From an uncultured Christensenellaceae bacterium (GTDB lineage: Bacteria; Bacillota; Clostridia; Christensenellales; Borkfalkiaceae), in NCBI GenBank assembly GCA_910587625.1, contig CAJUMW010000010.1:4888-68887 (forward strand): 64,000 nt of DNA, in the 5' to 3' direction. The notes below the pieces were generated by a model, which ran no database searches, was not told the origin of the DNA, and saw nothing but the letters and a program-made list of their open reading frames with translations. The position numbers and the translations under genes were made by a program. Below are positions 26,627-34,110 of this stretch, piece after piece (the stretch's first letter is position 1; each line of letters opens with the position of its first letter).

Positions 26627-27097
26627 TTAGTTGATTTTTAATATTTTAAGCACGTAGTCCGAACCGTCGGGGCAGGCAACGGTAGCCGTTTCCCCGACTT
26701 TTTTTCTCAAAAGAGCCTTGCCGACGGGGGAGTCGACCGAAATTTTATTTGCCATGGCGTCCACCTCCGTGACGGAAGTTATAGAATAGGTCTGCTCCTC
26801 TTCCAAATCCTCGTCGTAAACGGTAACGACGCTGCCGAGGTGGATATAGCTTGTATCCGAAATTTCTTCGCGGATATCCGCGTTTTTGATTTTATACTCT
26901 ATTTCCGCAATTTTGCCCTCGTTAGAGCGCTGTTCTTCGCGAGCTGCGTCGTACTCGGCGTTTTCGGAAAGGTCGCCGTGGCTGCGCGCTTCCGATATAC
27001 GTTCGATAATTTCGGGGCGTTTTACTTTGACGAGATACTCAAGTTCTTTTTTCAAATCCTCATAGTTCTTTTGCGTCATTACAATAAGTTCAGTCAT
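26627..27097 (-). CDS. greA: Transcription elongation factor GreA
   Basis: The 156-residue protein has the N-terminal coiled coil carrying acidic residues (SHGDLSENAEYDAAREEQ) and the C-terminal FKBP-like domain (DSPVGKALLRKKVGE). GreA rescues backtracked RNA polymerase by stimulating transcript cleavage. It has a perfect vegetative promoter and an 80-base leader that contains a hairpin. Confidence 0.97.
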   Translation of the reverse strand: MTELIVMTQKNYEDLKKELEYLVKVKRPEIIERISEARSHGDLSENAEYDAAREEQRSNEGKIAEIEYKIKNADIREEISDTSYIHLGSVVTVYDEDLEEEQTYSITSVTEVDAMANKISVDSPVGKALLRKKVGETATVACPDGSDYVLKILKIN

Positions 27098-27123
27098 TTA
27101 TATTCTCCTGATTTATAAGTAAA

Positions 27124-27148
27124 GTGATTCCCCTGTTCGGAGAACCAC
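27124..27148 (-). promoter_or_regulatory. Hairpin in the greA leader
   Basis: A 10-base-pair stem (27124-27133 with 27139-27148, two G-T pairs) and a 5-base loop lie between the promoter and the ribosome-binding site of greA. Only a weak T-rich tail follows. It may be an attenuator or simply a leader stem. Confidence 0.4.
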
Positions 27149-27183
27149 ATTTTTGCCGCACAATTTTTCGGCTTTTCGACTAT

Positions 27184-27212
27184 ATTATATAGTAATATTT
27201 CGGCTTTGTCAA
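27184..27212 (-). promoter_or_regulatory. Consensus promoter of greA-lysS operon
   Basis: TTGACA (27212-27207), 17 bases, TATAAT (27189-27184): both hexamers are perfect. Confidence 0.9.
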
Positions 27213-27275
27213 ATATATAACGCCCAAACGCCGTTTCTTTTAATTTTATAAAAGCGCGTAATTTGACGAATATGC

Positions 27276-27304
27276 TTGATTTGAAAAGCCGTATTTGGTA
27301 TAAT
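27276..27304 (+). promoter_or_regulatory. Leaderless promoter of the 27311 gene
   Basis: TTGATT (27276-27281), 17 bases, TATAAT (27299-27304), then 6 bases to the ATG at 27311. No Shine-Dalgarno sequence is possible. Confidence 0.75.
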
Positions 27305-27310
27305 GTGATT

Positions 27311-27571
27311 ATGTTTAGAATTTGGGCTAAAGTTATAAAAGGTGAAAAAATATTAAAGCAAATTACCTACGAGCGCGACGATAAATTTACATACTCGCAA
27401 TTTTTCGAGTATCTTTCAGATATTTGCGAAGAGCTGGATATTTCCACACCCATTGTTTTAAAGACGCATATCTTCAATTACGCAAAGTTTCGCACCGTCA
27501 AGTTTACCGTGCGCGACTTTACCGAAACGCCCGAATTCGACAAGCTGGTTTTAGACAATATAACCGTATAA
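27311..27571 (+). CDS. Small conserved-looking hypothetical protein
   Basis: The protein has 86 residues from the ATG at 27311, beginning MFRIWAKVIKGEKILKQ. The promoter sets this start and excludes the longer frame from 27263. It is a soluble mixed alpha/beta protein (strands around residues 2-22 and 55-70 by eye). I cannot assign a family. It is probably co-transcribed with the DUF378 gene 28 bases downstream. Confidence 0.55.
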   Translation: MFRIWAKVIKGEKILKQITYERDDKFTYSQFFEYLSDICEELDISTPIVLKTHIFNYAKFRTVKFTVRDFTETPEFDKLVLDNITV

Positions 27572-27599
27572 TATTATGGATTTTTCACATAATTAAGAT

Positions 27600-27809
27600 A
27601 TGAAATTTACCTGTTATTTATGCGTTGCAAACCTCATTATCCTGGGCATATGCGCGGGTGTAACGGCTTTTTTCGGCTTTGATCTTTTATCGTTTTTAAT
27701 GTTCGGGAACGCCACTGCGATACGCGTATTCGAAGGGATATGCGCGGTATCGGCACTTTTTTGCATATACTCGCTTATTATATTTAAACCCTTTAAAGGA
27801 CTGAAATAA
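27600..27809 (+). CDS. DUF378-like small membrane protein
   Basis: The 69-residue protein has two transmembrane helices (about 5-30 and 42-63). The segment FFGFDLLSFL followed by the second helix resembles the DUF378 family of two-helix proteins of unknown function. No Shine-Dalgarno sequence precedes the ATG. A CATAAT ends 6 bases before it but has no good -35 box, so the start may be leaderless or coupled to the upstream gene. Confidence 0.6.
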   Translation: MKFTCYLCVANLIILGICAGVTAFFGFDLLSFLMFGNATAIRVFEGICAVSALFCIYSLIIFKPFKGLK

Positions 27810-27849
27810 AAAAGGCACCGTTGAAAGTTTTCTTTCAACGGTGCCTTTT
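27808..27849. terminator. Strong bidirectional terminator
   Basis: An 18-base-pair stem (arms about 27809-27826 and 27832-27849) with A and T runs lies between the DUF378-like gene and the convergent secB-like gene. Confidence 0.9.
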
Positions 27850-27859
27850 GTTTTAAATT

Positions 27860-28294
27860 TTAATTGAGTTCGCCGCCTGCGGTAAAAGCAAACTGATCCC
27901 TGTCCTCGGGGAAGATAGGTCCGCTTATTACGGGCAAATTCAAAGGCGCGATATAGGCGCTTGCCGTAAGGTTTGTAACCGTTGCGCGAAGGTAGGGATA
28001 TACAAGCTTGGTTGCCTCTACAACAAACTTTCTTTCGTCTGCGGCGCCCTTCATATCCTCCACTTCGAACACGCCAACAAGCGTAACGTTTACGTTGAAG
28101 GGTTTGGGCTCTTCCTCCGTACTCTCTATCTTGACTGAAAGCGCGACAAAATTGAGTTTGTCGTTACCGGTAACCTTTCTCACCTGACGCGAAAATTGGG
28201 GCTTTATGTCCAACTTATCGTCGGGAGCAATTTTTACCCTGTTGAGTTTGAACGAAATTTCTTCGCCCGTTATACCTTTAAAATCGATTTTCAT
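27860..28294 (-). CDS. SecB-like export chaperone
   Basis: The 144-residue protein matches the SecB fold in its hallmark C-terminal half. It has VYPYLRATVTNLTASAYIAP followed by NLPVI, which in SecB forms the helix and groove near the tetramer interface. SecB holds unfolded preproteins and hands them to SecA. It is usual in Proteobacteria and sporadic in Firmicutes. There is no neighbouring toxin-antitoxin pair, so it is not an evident TAC-type chaperone. It has a near-consensus promoter and an AAGGAG ribosome-binding site. Confidence 0.7.
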   Translation of the reverse strand: MKIDFKGITGEEISFKLNRVKIAPDDKLDIKPQFSRQVRKVTGNDKLNFVALSVKIESTEEEPKPFNVNVTLVGVFEVEDMKGAADERKFVVEATKLVYPYLRATVTNLTASAYIAPLNLPVISGPIFPEDRDQFAFTAGGELN

Positions 28295-28321
28295 AGCAGA
28301 TTTCTCCTTAACAATGTTTTA

Positions 28322-28350
28322 ATTATATCCCATTATTTACCAAAAGTCAA
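28322..28350 (-). promoter_or_regulatory. Promoter of the SecB-like gene
   Basis: TTGACT (28350-28345), 17 bases, TATAAT (28327-28322). Confidence 0.85.
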
Positions 28351-28369
28351 CTTTAACCCCCTTTTTTTA

Positions 28370-28398
28370 TTGATAATTTCTCAATTAAATATTATAAT
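28370..28398 (+). promoter_or_regulatory. Promoter of the RNase G gene
   Basis: TTGATA (28370-28375), 17 bases, TATAAT (28393-28398). It is back to back with the SecB-like promoter. Confidence 0.8.
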
Positions 28399-28448
28399 AC
28401 TTGTTGTGTGTTCACAGACGGATAATATTAAAAGTCAAGTGAGGGATT

Positions 28449-29933
28449 ATGGCTAAAAAAAGTCTGTATTTCGACAGTTATTGCGGATATACTATGTCTG
28501 CCATTGCAGAAAACGGAAAAGTCTGCGAGTTTAAATTTGAAAAAAACACCGACACTTGCAACGTGGGAGACGTCTATAAGGGACGTATCGAGAGCATTTT
28601 ACCGGGAATGCAGGCTATTTTTGTAAACTGCGGATTGAAGCGCAACTGCTTTCTTTCCACCGACGACGCCCTGCCCGACAGCGAAAATTACGACGTCGGC
28701 GCCGCCCCCGACGTCTTTTCCACCTTAAAAGAGGGAGATGAAATTCTCGTTCAGGTAACAAAACTGCCCGTCGGAAAAAAGGGAGCAAAGGTCACGGCGC
28801 GCCCCTCGTTTATCGGCAAATGTATAATATATATGCCCAACACCCCTTTTGTGGGCGTTTCGCGCAAGATTGCCGACGATGAACTGCGGCGCAACCTCAT
28901 GTTTTTAGCCAAACGCCTCAAATGCGAGGACGAGGGCATTGTTGTCCGCACAGCCGGTCCCTACGCCAAACGCAACGAAGTAAAATATGAATACACCTAT
29001 CTAAAAAACCTGTATAACGAGGTTATAGAAAAGTTTAAATCTGCCCAGGTCGGGGAGCTTTTATATACCGATTCGGCTTTGCCCGTAAAGGTTTTGCGCG
29101 ACATTTTGTTTACCGATATCGAAGAAATAATAGTAGGCAACAAAAAACTTAAAGAGCAGGTCGAAAGCATAGTAAATTTATATCCGACGCACACCAAAAG
29201 AAGCGTGCGACTGCACGATACGGGCAGGGATATGCTTGAAGAAACGGGCATTTCGGCGCAAATTATGACCATTGCCTCTCCCCGCGTAGAGCTTGAAAAC
29301 GGCGCGTATATAATAATCGAAAAGACGGAAGCTTTGACGGTTATCGACGTAAACACGGGCAAATTTACGGGGGACTACAACCGCGAACAGACAGTTTACC
29401 ATACAAACATTATGGCGGCGCGCGAGATTGCGCGTCAGGTTCGGCTCAGAAATATAGGCGGAATTATTGTTGTCGATTTTATCGATATGACGAGCACGGC
29501 GCACAACAAGGCCCTTGTAGACGAGCTTGAACGCGCGCTTAAAGACGACAATGCCAAGTGCGACGTTTCCCCGATGTCTAAATTCGGGCTTGTGGAGTTT
29601 ACTAGAAAGAGAATGGGCGCAAGTCCGCTTTCGCTTATTACAAAGCCCTGCAAATATTGCAACGAAGCAGGCTACACGATTACCGCCGAGTACATTCTTT
29701 TCGGGTTGAGAGCAAAGGTTTTAAACTTTATTGCAGAGGGCGCAAAGGCTTTGCGCGTCGATATGAACCGCGATATACTGCTATATATGCTCGATTGGCG
29801 CGCGTTTAACGATAATTTGAAGAGTTTGGGTCTTCCGATTTACGCGGTGCCTCACAGAACATATCACGAACAGCTTATAAACTACCGTGCGGACGAGTTC
29901 GATATACCCGACGACGCGGTTAAATTGTCGTAA
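28449..29933 (+). CDS. rng: Ribonuclease G (RNase E/G family)
   Basis: The 494-residue protein has an N-terminal S1 RNA-binding domain (about 38-125). The RNase E/G catalytic motifs are VIDVNTGKFTG and VVDFIDM, whose Asp residues bind the catalytic Mg2+, and a CKYCNEAG zinc-link motif lies near residue 403. The length is that of RNase G, without the long scaffold tail of RNase E. It processes rRNA and degrades mRNA. It is a single-gene unit with its own promoter and terminator. In many Clostridia this gene lies just upstream of rplU, and here it nearly does. Confidence 0.95.
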   Translation: MAKKSLYFDSYCGYTMSAIAENGKVCEFKFEKNTDTCNVGDVYKGRIESILPGMQAIFVNCGLKRNCFLSTDDALPDSENYDVGAAPDVFSTLKEGDEILVQVTKLPVGKKGAKVTARPSFIGKCIIYMPNTPFVGVSRKIADDELRRNLMFLAKRLKCEDEGIVVRTAGPYAKRNEVKYEYTYLKNLYNEVIEKFKSAQVGELLYTDSALPVKVLRDILFTDIEEIIVGNKKLKEQVESIVNLYPTHTKRSVRLHDTGRDMLEETGISAQIMTIASPRVELENGAYIIIEKTEALTVIDVNTGKFTGDYNREQTVYHTNIMAAREIARQVRLRNIGGIIVVDFIDMTSTAHNKALVDELERALKDDNAKCDVSPMSKFGLVEFTRKRMGASPLSLITKPCKYCNEAGYTITAEYILFGLRAKVLNFIAEGAKALRVDMNRDILLYMLDWRAFNDNLKSLGLPIYAVPHRTYHEQLINYRADEFDIPDDAVKLS

Positions 29934-29961
29934 AAAAGCGCGGCGTTATGCCGCGCTTTTT
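29933..29961. terminator. Terminator after rng
   Basis: A 12-base-pair stem (29933-29944 with 29950-29961) with A and T runs on the two sides lies between convergent genes. Confidence 0.85.
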
Positions 29962-29996
29962 AAATTACCCCCTATATATGCCTTGTTTTTGGGCGT

Positions 29997-30437
29997 TTAG
30001 AGGAATGTTTTAAGCTTTTCTTCAAACCCCTCTTCCAAATCGATGAGTTCGCACAAAAGCTTTTTGATTTCTTCGTCCATATGCTGTCCGCCGTCGGTAA
30101 GCGAAGTTTTAAGGCTTGTAAGCCCCGTTACCGTGCCGCGTATCATCATCTGCGCGATATTTTGAGCCGAGTTATCGTTTGCCGTGCCCATTTTAATTGC
30201 GCTCCACATCATAGCCTTTTTTACGGGTCCGGGCGACTTTAATTCAAAGTCGAACTTGTGCGCAAGATGAGCCGCCTCACCGCAGATGCGCTCGTACTCT
30301 TCGTGCTGTCTTAAAATTTCTTCCTTAATGCCGACGTCATCGATTTCCGGCAAAATGTCCGAAATAGAGGTAAGAGCAAGCTGTGCGTTGCGGTAAATTT
30401 CCGCTAAAATTTCACTGTCTTGTTTAATTTCTTCCAT
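29997..30437 (-). CDS. Predicted four-helix-bundle protein of unknown function
   Basis: The 146-residue protein is soluble and nearly all helical, in four stretches (about 3-28, 34-62, 70-108, 118-145). It resembles the ferritin-like/DUF2383 fold by eye. The usual metal ligand pattern is not evident. It starts after a GGGAG ribosome-binding site and stands alone between RNase G and the L21 operon. Confidence 0.5.
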   Translation of the reverse strand: MEEIKQDSEILAEIYRNAQLALTSISDILPEIDDVGIKEEILRQHEEYERICGEAAHLAHKFDFELKSPGPVKKAMMWSAIKMGTANDNSAQNIAQMMIRGTVTGLTSLKTSLTDGGQHMDEEIKKLLCELIDLEEGFEEKLKTFL

Positions 30438-30521
30438 AAAAGCTCCCTCGCGGCAAATAACCGCTTTATAATAATATCTGCCAAAACGGCAATTTTATAC
30501 CCCGATACGCACATAAAACGC

Positions 30522-30550
30522 TTGACTTTTATATGTCGCGTGTGTTAAAT
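30522..30550 (+). promoter_or_regulatory. Promoter of the rplU-rpmA operon
   Basis: TTGACT (30522-30527), 17 bases, TTAAAT (30545-30550). Confidence 0.75.
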
Positions 30551-30556
30551 TAAATA

Positions 30557-30638
30557 TCGAGCCGCTCGGACAGGGCTTTTTAAAGTGCGCTTTGCGCCGC
30601 CCGTGATTCGGCGAGACTGGTTAGAGGAGGTACTTTAA
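30557..30638 (+). promoter_or_regulatory. Putative ribosomal protein L21 leader
   Basis: The leader of about 82 bases before rplU contains GC-rich complementary segments (around 30560-30625) able to form stems. Its length and position fit the autoregulatory L21 leader known in Firmicutes. I have not matched it base by base to that RNA family. Confidence 0.5.
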
Positions 30639-31046
30639 ATGTACGCAATTTTTGAAAACGGCGGCAAGCAGTATAAGGCTTGCGTCGGCGACTTGGTAAA
30701 GGTCGAAAAGGTCAAGGGCAACATAGGCGACACAGTCGAGTTTCCCGTACTTCTCACATCCGACGAGAACGGTGTTTCGGTCGGCAAGGAAGTCGAAAGC
30801 TTGAAGGTTAAGGCCGAAATCGTTTCTTCGGGCAAGGATAAGAAGATTATCGTGTTCAAGTACAAGCCCAAGAAGAACGAGAGAAAGAAGCAGGGTCACA
30901 GACAACCCTATACCGAGGTCAAGGTTACGGCTATCGGAGACGTTGCGGAAGGCGCTAAAAAACCCGCCGCAAAGAAAACGACTACCAGAAAGACTGCTAA
31001 AAAGACCGAGGAACAGCCTGCTGTCGAAGATAACAAGGCTGAGTAA
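30639..31046 (+). CDS. rplU: 50S ribosomal protein L21 with extended C-terminus
   Basis: The 135-residue protein begins MYAIFENGGKQYKACVGD and has the L21 signature KKNERKKQGHRQPYTEVKV. L21 binds 23S rRNA. The normal length is about 103. Here about 32 extra residues follow, rich in Lys, Ala, Thr and Glu (KKPAAKKTTTRKTAKK). It starts the operon with rpmA 19 bases downstream. Confidence 0.95.
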   Translation: MYAIFENGGKQYKACVGDLVKVEKVKGNIGDTVEFPVLLTSDENGVSVGKEVESLKVKAEIVSSGKDKKIIVFKYKPKKNERKKQGHRQPYTEVKVTAIGDVAEGAKKPAAKKTTTRKTAKKTEEQPAVEDNKAE

Positions 31047-31065
31047 TTGAGGAGGTTGCAAGTTT

Positions 31066-31344
31066 ATGTTTTTTATAAGATTATTCGCTCATAAAAAAGG
31101 AACGGGTTCGTCGCACAACGGCAGAGACAGTAACCCGAAAATGCTCGGCGTTAAGCGTGCCGACGGTCAGTTTGTGCTTGCAGGAAACATTCTTGTAAGA
31201 CAGCGCGGCACCAAATTCAAGCCCGGCAACAACGTAGGTATCGGCAAGGACGACACATTGTTTGCGCTCATTGACGGCAACGTCAAGTTTGAGAGAGTCG
31301 GCAGAGACGGCAAACAGGTTTCCATTTATCCCGCTGCTGAATAA
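31066..31344 (+). CDS. rpmA: 50S ribosomal protein L27
   Basis: The 92-residue protein contains [20 protein letters not shown], the standard N-terminal region of mature L27. It is preceded by MFFIRLFAH, a Firmicute-type N-terminal extension that the protease Prp removes, probably after LF. The gene for Prp normally lies between rplU and rpmA, but here only 19 bases separate them. Confidence 0.95.
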   Translation: MFFIRLFAHKKGTGSSHNGRDSNPKMLGVKRADGQFVLAGNILVRQRGTKFKPGNNVGIGKDDTLFALIDGNVKFERVGRDGKQVSIYPAAE

Positions 31345-31353
31345 TTGAATTTA

Positions 31354-31384
31354 AGCGAGGACGCACGTCCTCGCTATATTTTTA
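31354..31384 (+). terminator. Terminator after rpmA
   Basis: A 9-base-pair GC-rich stem (31354-31362 with 31367-31375) and a GCAC loop are followed by ATATTTTT. Confidence 0.8.
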
Positions 31385-31397
31385 GGAGAATTAATTT

Positions 31398-31883
31398 ATG
31401 TTGACCGTATCCCCCCTTCGCGACGACGCAAAAGCCGAGTTTGAAAGGCTGTTTTCGGACTACTACACCGAGCTTGAGTGCGACGAGGACGTCCCCCACC
31501 TTTTGGCGGATTACGTCATACCCGACCTTTTAGCCGGACTTTTAAACATTGATATCTTAAAGGACGGGCAGACTTACGTCGGGTTTGTAATTTACCAAAA
31601 AGACGATATCGACAACGAGTGGAACAAAAAAGAGGGCTGGGGAGATATCCGCGAAATTTACGTTTCCCCCGCGCACAGACTAAACGGGCTGGGCAAATTT
31701 TTGCTGTTTACCGCGGAAATGAAGCTGAAAGAGAGCGGAATCGAGCGCTGTTACGCGATGCCTTGCGAAGGCGCGCAGAAGTTTTTTGAAAAATGCGGGT
31801 ATACTCGTGGCAGAGAGTACGACGAGGAACTCGACTGTTTTGTTTATGAAAAGCTTCGATTAAATAAAAATTGCGGCAAATAA
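31398..31883 (+). CDS. GNAT-family N-acetyltransferase
   Basis: The 161-residue protein has the GNAT acetyl-CoA-binding motif HRLNGLGKFLL preceded by the strand IREIYVSP. The substrate is unknown. It has an AGGAG ribosome-binding site just after the rpmA terminator, so it may be read partly by read-through. Confidence 0.8.
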   Translation: MLTVSPLRDDAKAEFERLFSDYYTELECDEDVPHLLADYVIPDLLAGLLNIDILKDGQTYVGFVIYQKDDIDNEWNKKEGWGDIREIYVSPAHRLNGLGKFLLFTAEMKLKESGIERCYAMPCEGAQKFFEKCGYTRGREYDEELDCFVYEKLRLNKNCGK

Positions 31884-31914
31884 ATAGCGACGTTCGAAGG
31901 ACGTCGCTTTTTTA
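31882..31914. terminator. Bidirectional terminator after the GNAT gene
   Basis: A stem (about 31886-31893 with 31901-31908) with a T7 run on the right and A-rich flank on the left lies between convergent genes. Confidence 0.8.
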
Positions 31915-31919
31915 AATAA

Positions 31920-32942
31920 TTATACTCCGCAAATTGCCATAACGGCGGAAATTACAAGCGGAATTATTATTACGCTTAAAAGCGTTACGGTCACAAACGC
32001 CGAAGTCGCCGTTTGCCTGTCCCCGTCGAAAGTTTCCGCCATTGCCACAACCGACGCCGCAGGCGACATTGCCATTGCGATTACGGGCGCGAGATATACG
32101 AACTCTTCGAATCCGTTTTCCGCACCGCTGCCTAGCAAGCTCCAAAACGGCAGCGAAACAAGCAGCGTTAAAAAGGGCGCGACAATAAGCCTGAGCGCGC
32201 CGGCAACGTACACCCCTCTTTTGCAAAATAGCTGTTTGGGTGAACTTTCGGCAACGCGTATCCCGACAATAAGCATTGAAAGCGGCGCGGTCATAACTGC
32301 GAGATACTCGGGCAAAATTGCAAGTTCCTTGACCTGCTTATACATAAACACATTTATTTGCGGTACAAAAAACAGCAATAGCGCAACCGCTATTGCGATA
32401 ATTGCAGGGTTCAAAAGCACTTTTTTGACGCTTACTTTATTAAAACTGCCCGTAATAAGCGCAACGCCCAGCGTCCAACACAGCACCATAAACACAATGT
32501 TGAACACCATAACGTACATTACCGCAAGCGGATTGCCGTCGGTAAACATCTCCACAAACGGCACGCCGAAAAAACCGCAGTTGGAAAACACGGCTATGTA
32601 CGAGTAGACGTCCGCCTCGCGCCTGTCCTTCGACTTTAAAAACACCAGCTTGCACAGCCCGAACATTGCAACCAACGCAAGCAGCGAAACGGCGGCACAA
32701 ATGCCGAAATTTTTTAAAAGCGCGAGGAAGCCGACGTCTTGCACCATTTGCCATTCCTCATCCGAAAACACGCAAAACGCATTTATTGCGAGCGCCGGCT
32801 GACAAACGTAAAGCAATAGGTTTGACAGCGTAAGCGTGCCGCCCTCACCTATCATTTTGGCTTTTTTAAGCGCGTAGCCCGGAATAGCGAACGCCGCGAA
32901 CACAGACATAATTATCAGTACTTTAAGATAAATTTGCAGCAT
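31920..32942 (-). CDS. AEC-family transporter
   Basis: The protein has 340 residues from the ATG at 32942 (MLQIYLKVLIIM). About ten hydrophobic helices are arranged as two five-helix halves, with the conserved Asn/Pro helices of the auxin efflux carrier family (LLLYVCQPALAIN and APVIAMAMSPAASVVAM). AEC proteins export organic acids or related anions; the substrate is not predictable. The promoter's -10 box lies 7 bases before the start, with no Shine-Dalgarno sequence. Confidence 0.8.
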   Translation of the reverse strand: MLQIYLKVLIIMSVFAAFAIPGYALKKAKMIGEGGTLTLSNLLLYVCQPALAINAFCVFSDEEWQMVQDVGFLALLKNFGICAAVSLLALVAMFGLCKLVFLKSKDRREADVYSYIAVFSNCGFFGVPFVEMFTDGNPLAVMYVMVFNIVFMVLCWTLGVALITGSFNKVSVKKVLLNPAIIAIAVALLLFFVPQINVFMYKQVKELAILPEYLAVMTAPLSMLIVGIRVAESSPKQLFCKRGVYVAGALRLIVAPFLTLLVSLPFWSLLGSGAENGFEEFVYLAPVIAMAMSPAASVVAMAETFDGDRQTATSAFVTVTLLSVIIIPLVISAVMAICGV

Positions 32943-32949
32943 AGAAACA

Positions 32950-32978
32950 ATTATACGCCTGACGGCGGAAAAATGCAA
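32950..32978 (-). promoter_or_regulatory. Leaderless promoter of the AEC transporter
   Basis: TTGCAT (32978-32973), 17 bases, TATAAT (32955-32950), then 7 bases to the ATG. Confidence 0.75.
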
Positions 32979-32984
32979 CTGTTA

Positions 32985-33917
32985 CTAAACGCTTTTTATC
33001 TTTATTGCCGCGCCCGTGTTTGCGTCCTGATACATCACCCAATATCCCCTGTCCCGCTCTCCCTCGTCCAGAGGGATAAACGACGCCAGCTCCTTCATAC
33101 TTTCGGGCGGAGTTTTGCTTTGATTTGTGGGCACGCCGTAACAGAGATATTCTGCATTGCCCCCCGAATATAGCACGCCGAACACATAAAAATACTCTCC
33201 GCCGTAAGTTATTTTAACCCACTTCGAACCTTCGATAAGCTTTTCAAGCTGCTCTTCACGGGGGTATTGTTTGAATATATTTTCAATCTCTTCTTTGGTT
33301 TTTTCGTAAAAAGCTCCGCCCGAAAGCCCTTTAAACGCGGCATATTCGGGGGGCAACTCGCTTTTTAGGCTGCTTTGCTCTTCTTCGACAGCGCCAACAG
33401 CCTGCGCATTTTGCCCAGATTTTTGCCCGTCTTTCTCTTGCGCTTTATTCGAGCGTACAGTATCATCGCCTTCATTATTTTCGTATTCATAATAGTTGTC
33501 CTCCGCAATAGCCTCGTCCTCGTACTCGGCGTTTTTTTTGGGTGTTTTCAGGTTTTCGAGCTTTTCGACTTCTTCCTTTAAAGCTATCACGGCATAATGG
33601 TAATTGCCGCATATTGCCGAGGCAACGGGAAAAACAGCGCCATTTACATAGCAGATAAGCGCGGCAAAACCACGCCCCGTATCCACCTCGCTTGCGCCTT
33701 CGAAATACCCGTTTTCGACGACTACGGTATTTCTACCGTCGGTCACGGCGCAGACAAACCTGCCGTCGGTAAGCGGCGCAAAGTTTAAAAACGAAACCTC
33801 TATTTTAAGCTCGCGCCCGTACTTTTCGGCTTTTACAAGCCCCGACAGCGCGCCGCCGTCGGAAGAAAATCCGTCTTTAATCCCCTTGATGACGGCTATA
33901 TTTTTGGTATAAGCCAT
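32985..33917 (-). CDS. Hypothetical two-domain protein with acidic linker
   Basis: The 310-residue protein has a conserved-looking N-terminal domain of about 115 residues (GIKDGFSSDGGALSGLVKAE), an acidic, Gln-rich linker (about 125-190), and a C-terminal domain (about 195-305) with KWVKITYGGEYFYVFGVLY. I know of no function. It has a GAGGG ribosome-binding site. It ends just before the AEC promoter, so the two are likely separate units. Confidence 0.6.
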   Translation of the reverse strand: MAYTKNIAVIKGIKDGFSSDGGALSGLVKAEKYGRELKIEVSFLNFAPLTDGRFVCAVTDGRNTVVVENGYFEGASEVDTGRGFAALICYVNGAVFPVASAICGNYHYAVIALKEEVEKLENLKTPKKNAEYEDEAIAEDNYYEYENNEGDDTVRSNKAQEKDGQKSGQNAQAVGAVEEEQSSLKSELPPEYAAFKGLSGGAFYEKTKEEIENIFKQYPREEQLEKLIEGSKWVKITYGGEYFYVFGVLYSGGNAEYLCYGVPTNQSKTPPESMKELASFIPLDEGERDRGYWVMYQDANTGAAIKIKSV

Positions 33918-34040
33918 AGAGCAACCCTCAAATTATTCTTTCATATTATTTTACTTTATGCGTATGCGAAAATATTATATAAATATGTAATAATATGTAG
34001 AATAAACAAATTTATTTAAGTATTATACGTTCAAATATGT

Positions 34041-34069
34041 TTGATTTTTTCGCATTATTATAATATAAT
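34041..34069 (+). promoter_or_regulatory. Promoter of pckG
   Basis: TTGATT (34041-34046), 17 bases, TATAAT (34064-34069). The rest of 33918-34110 is AT-rich, with no gene. Confidence 0.75.
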
Positions 34070-34110
34070 AGTATTTGTAAGAGTTTTGAATTTTTTAAGG
34101 AGTTATTATT

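Noticed and set aside
26600..27180. T-box riboswitch for lysS
   Set aside because: lysS follows greA by 10 bases, and no T-box sequence or specifier structure is seen in the short greA leader.
27860..28450. Toxin-antitoxin-chaperone (TAC) system around the SecB-like gene
   Set aside because: Both neighbours are unrelated (DUF378-like protein and RNase G); no toxin or antitoxin gene is present.
31047..31065. Hidden prp gene between rplU and rpmA
   Set aside because: Only 19 bases are available and no overlapping frame has Prp motifs.
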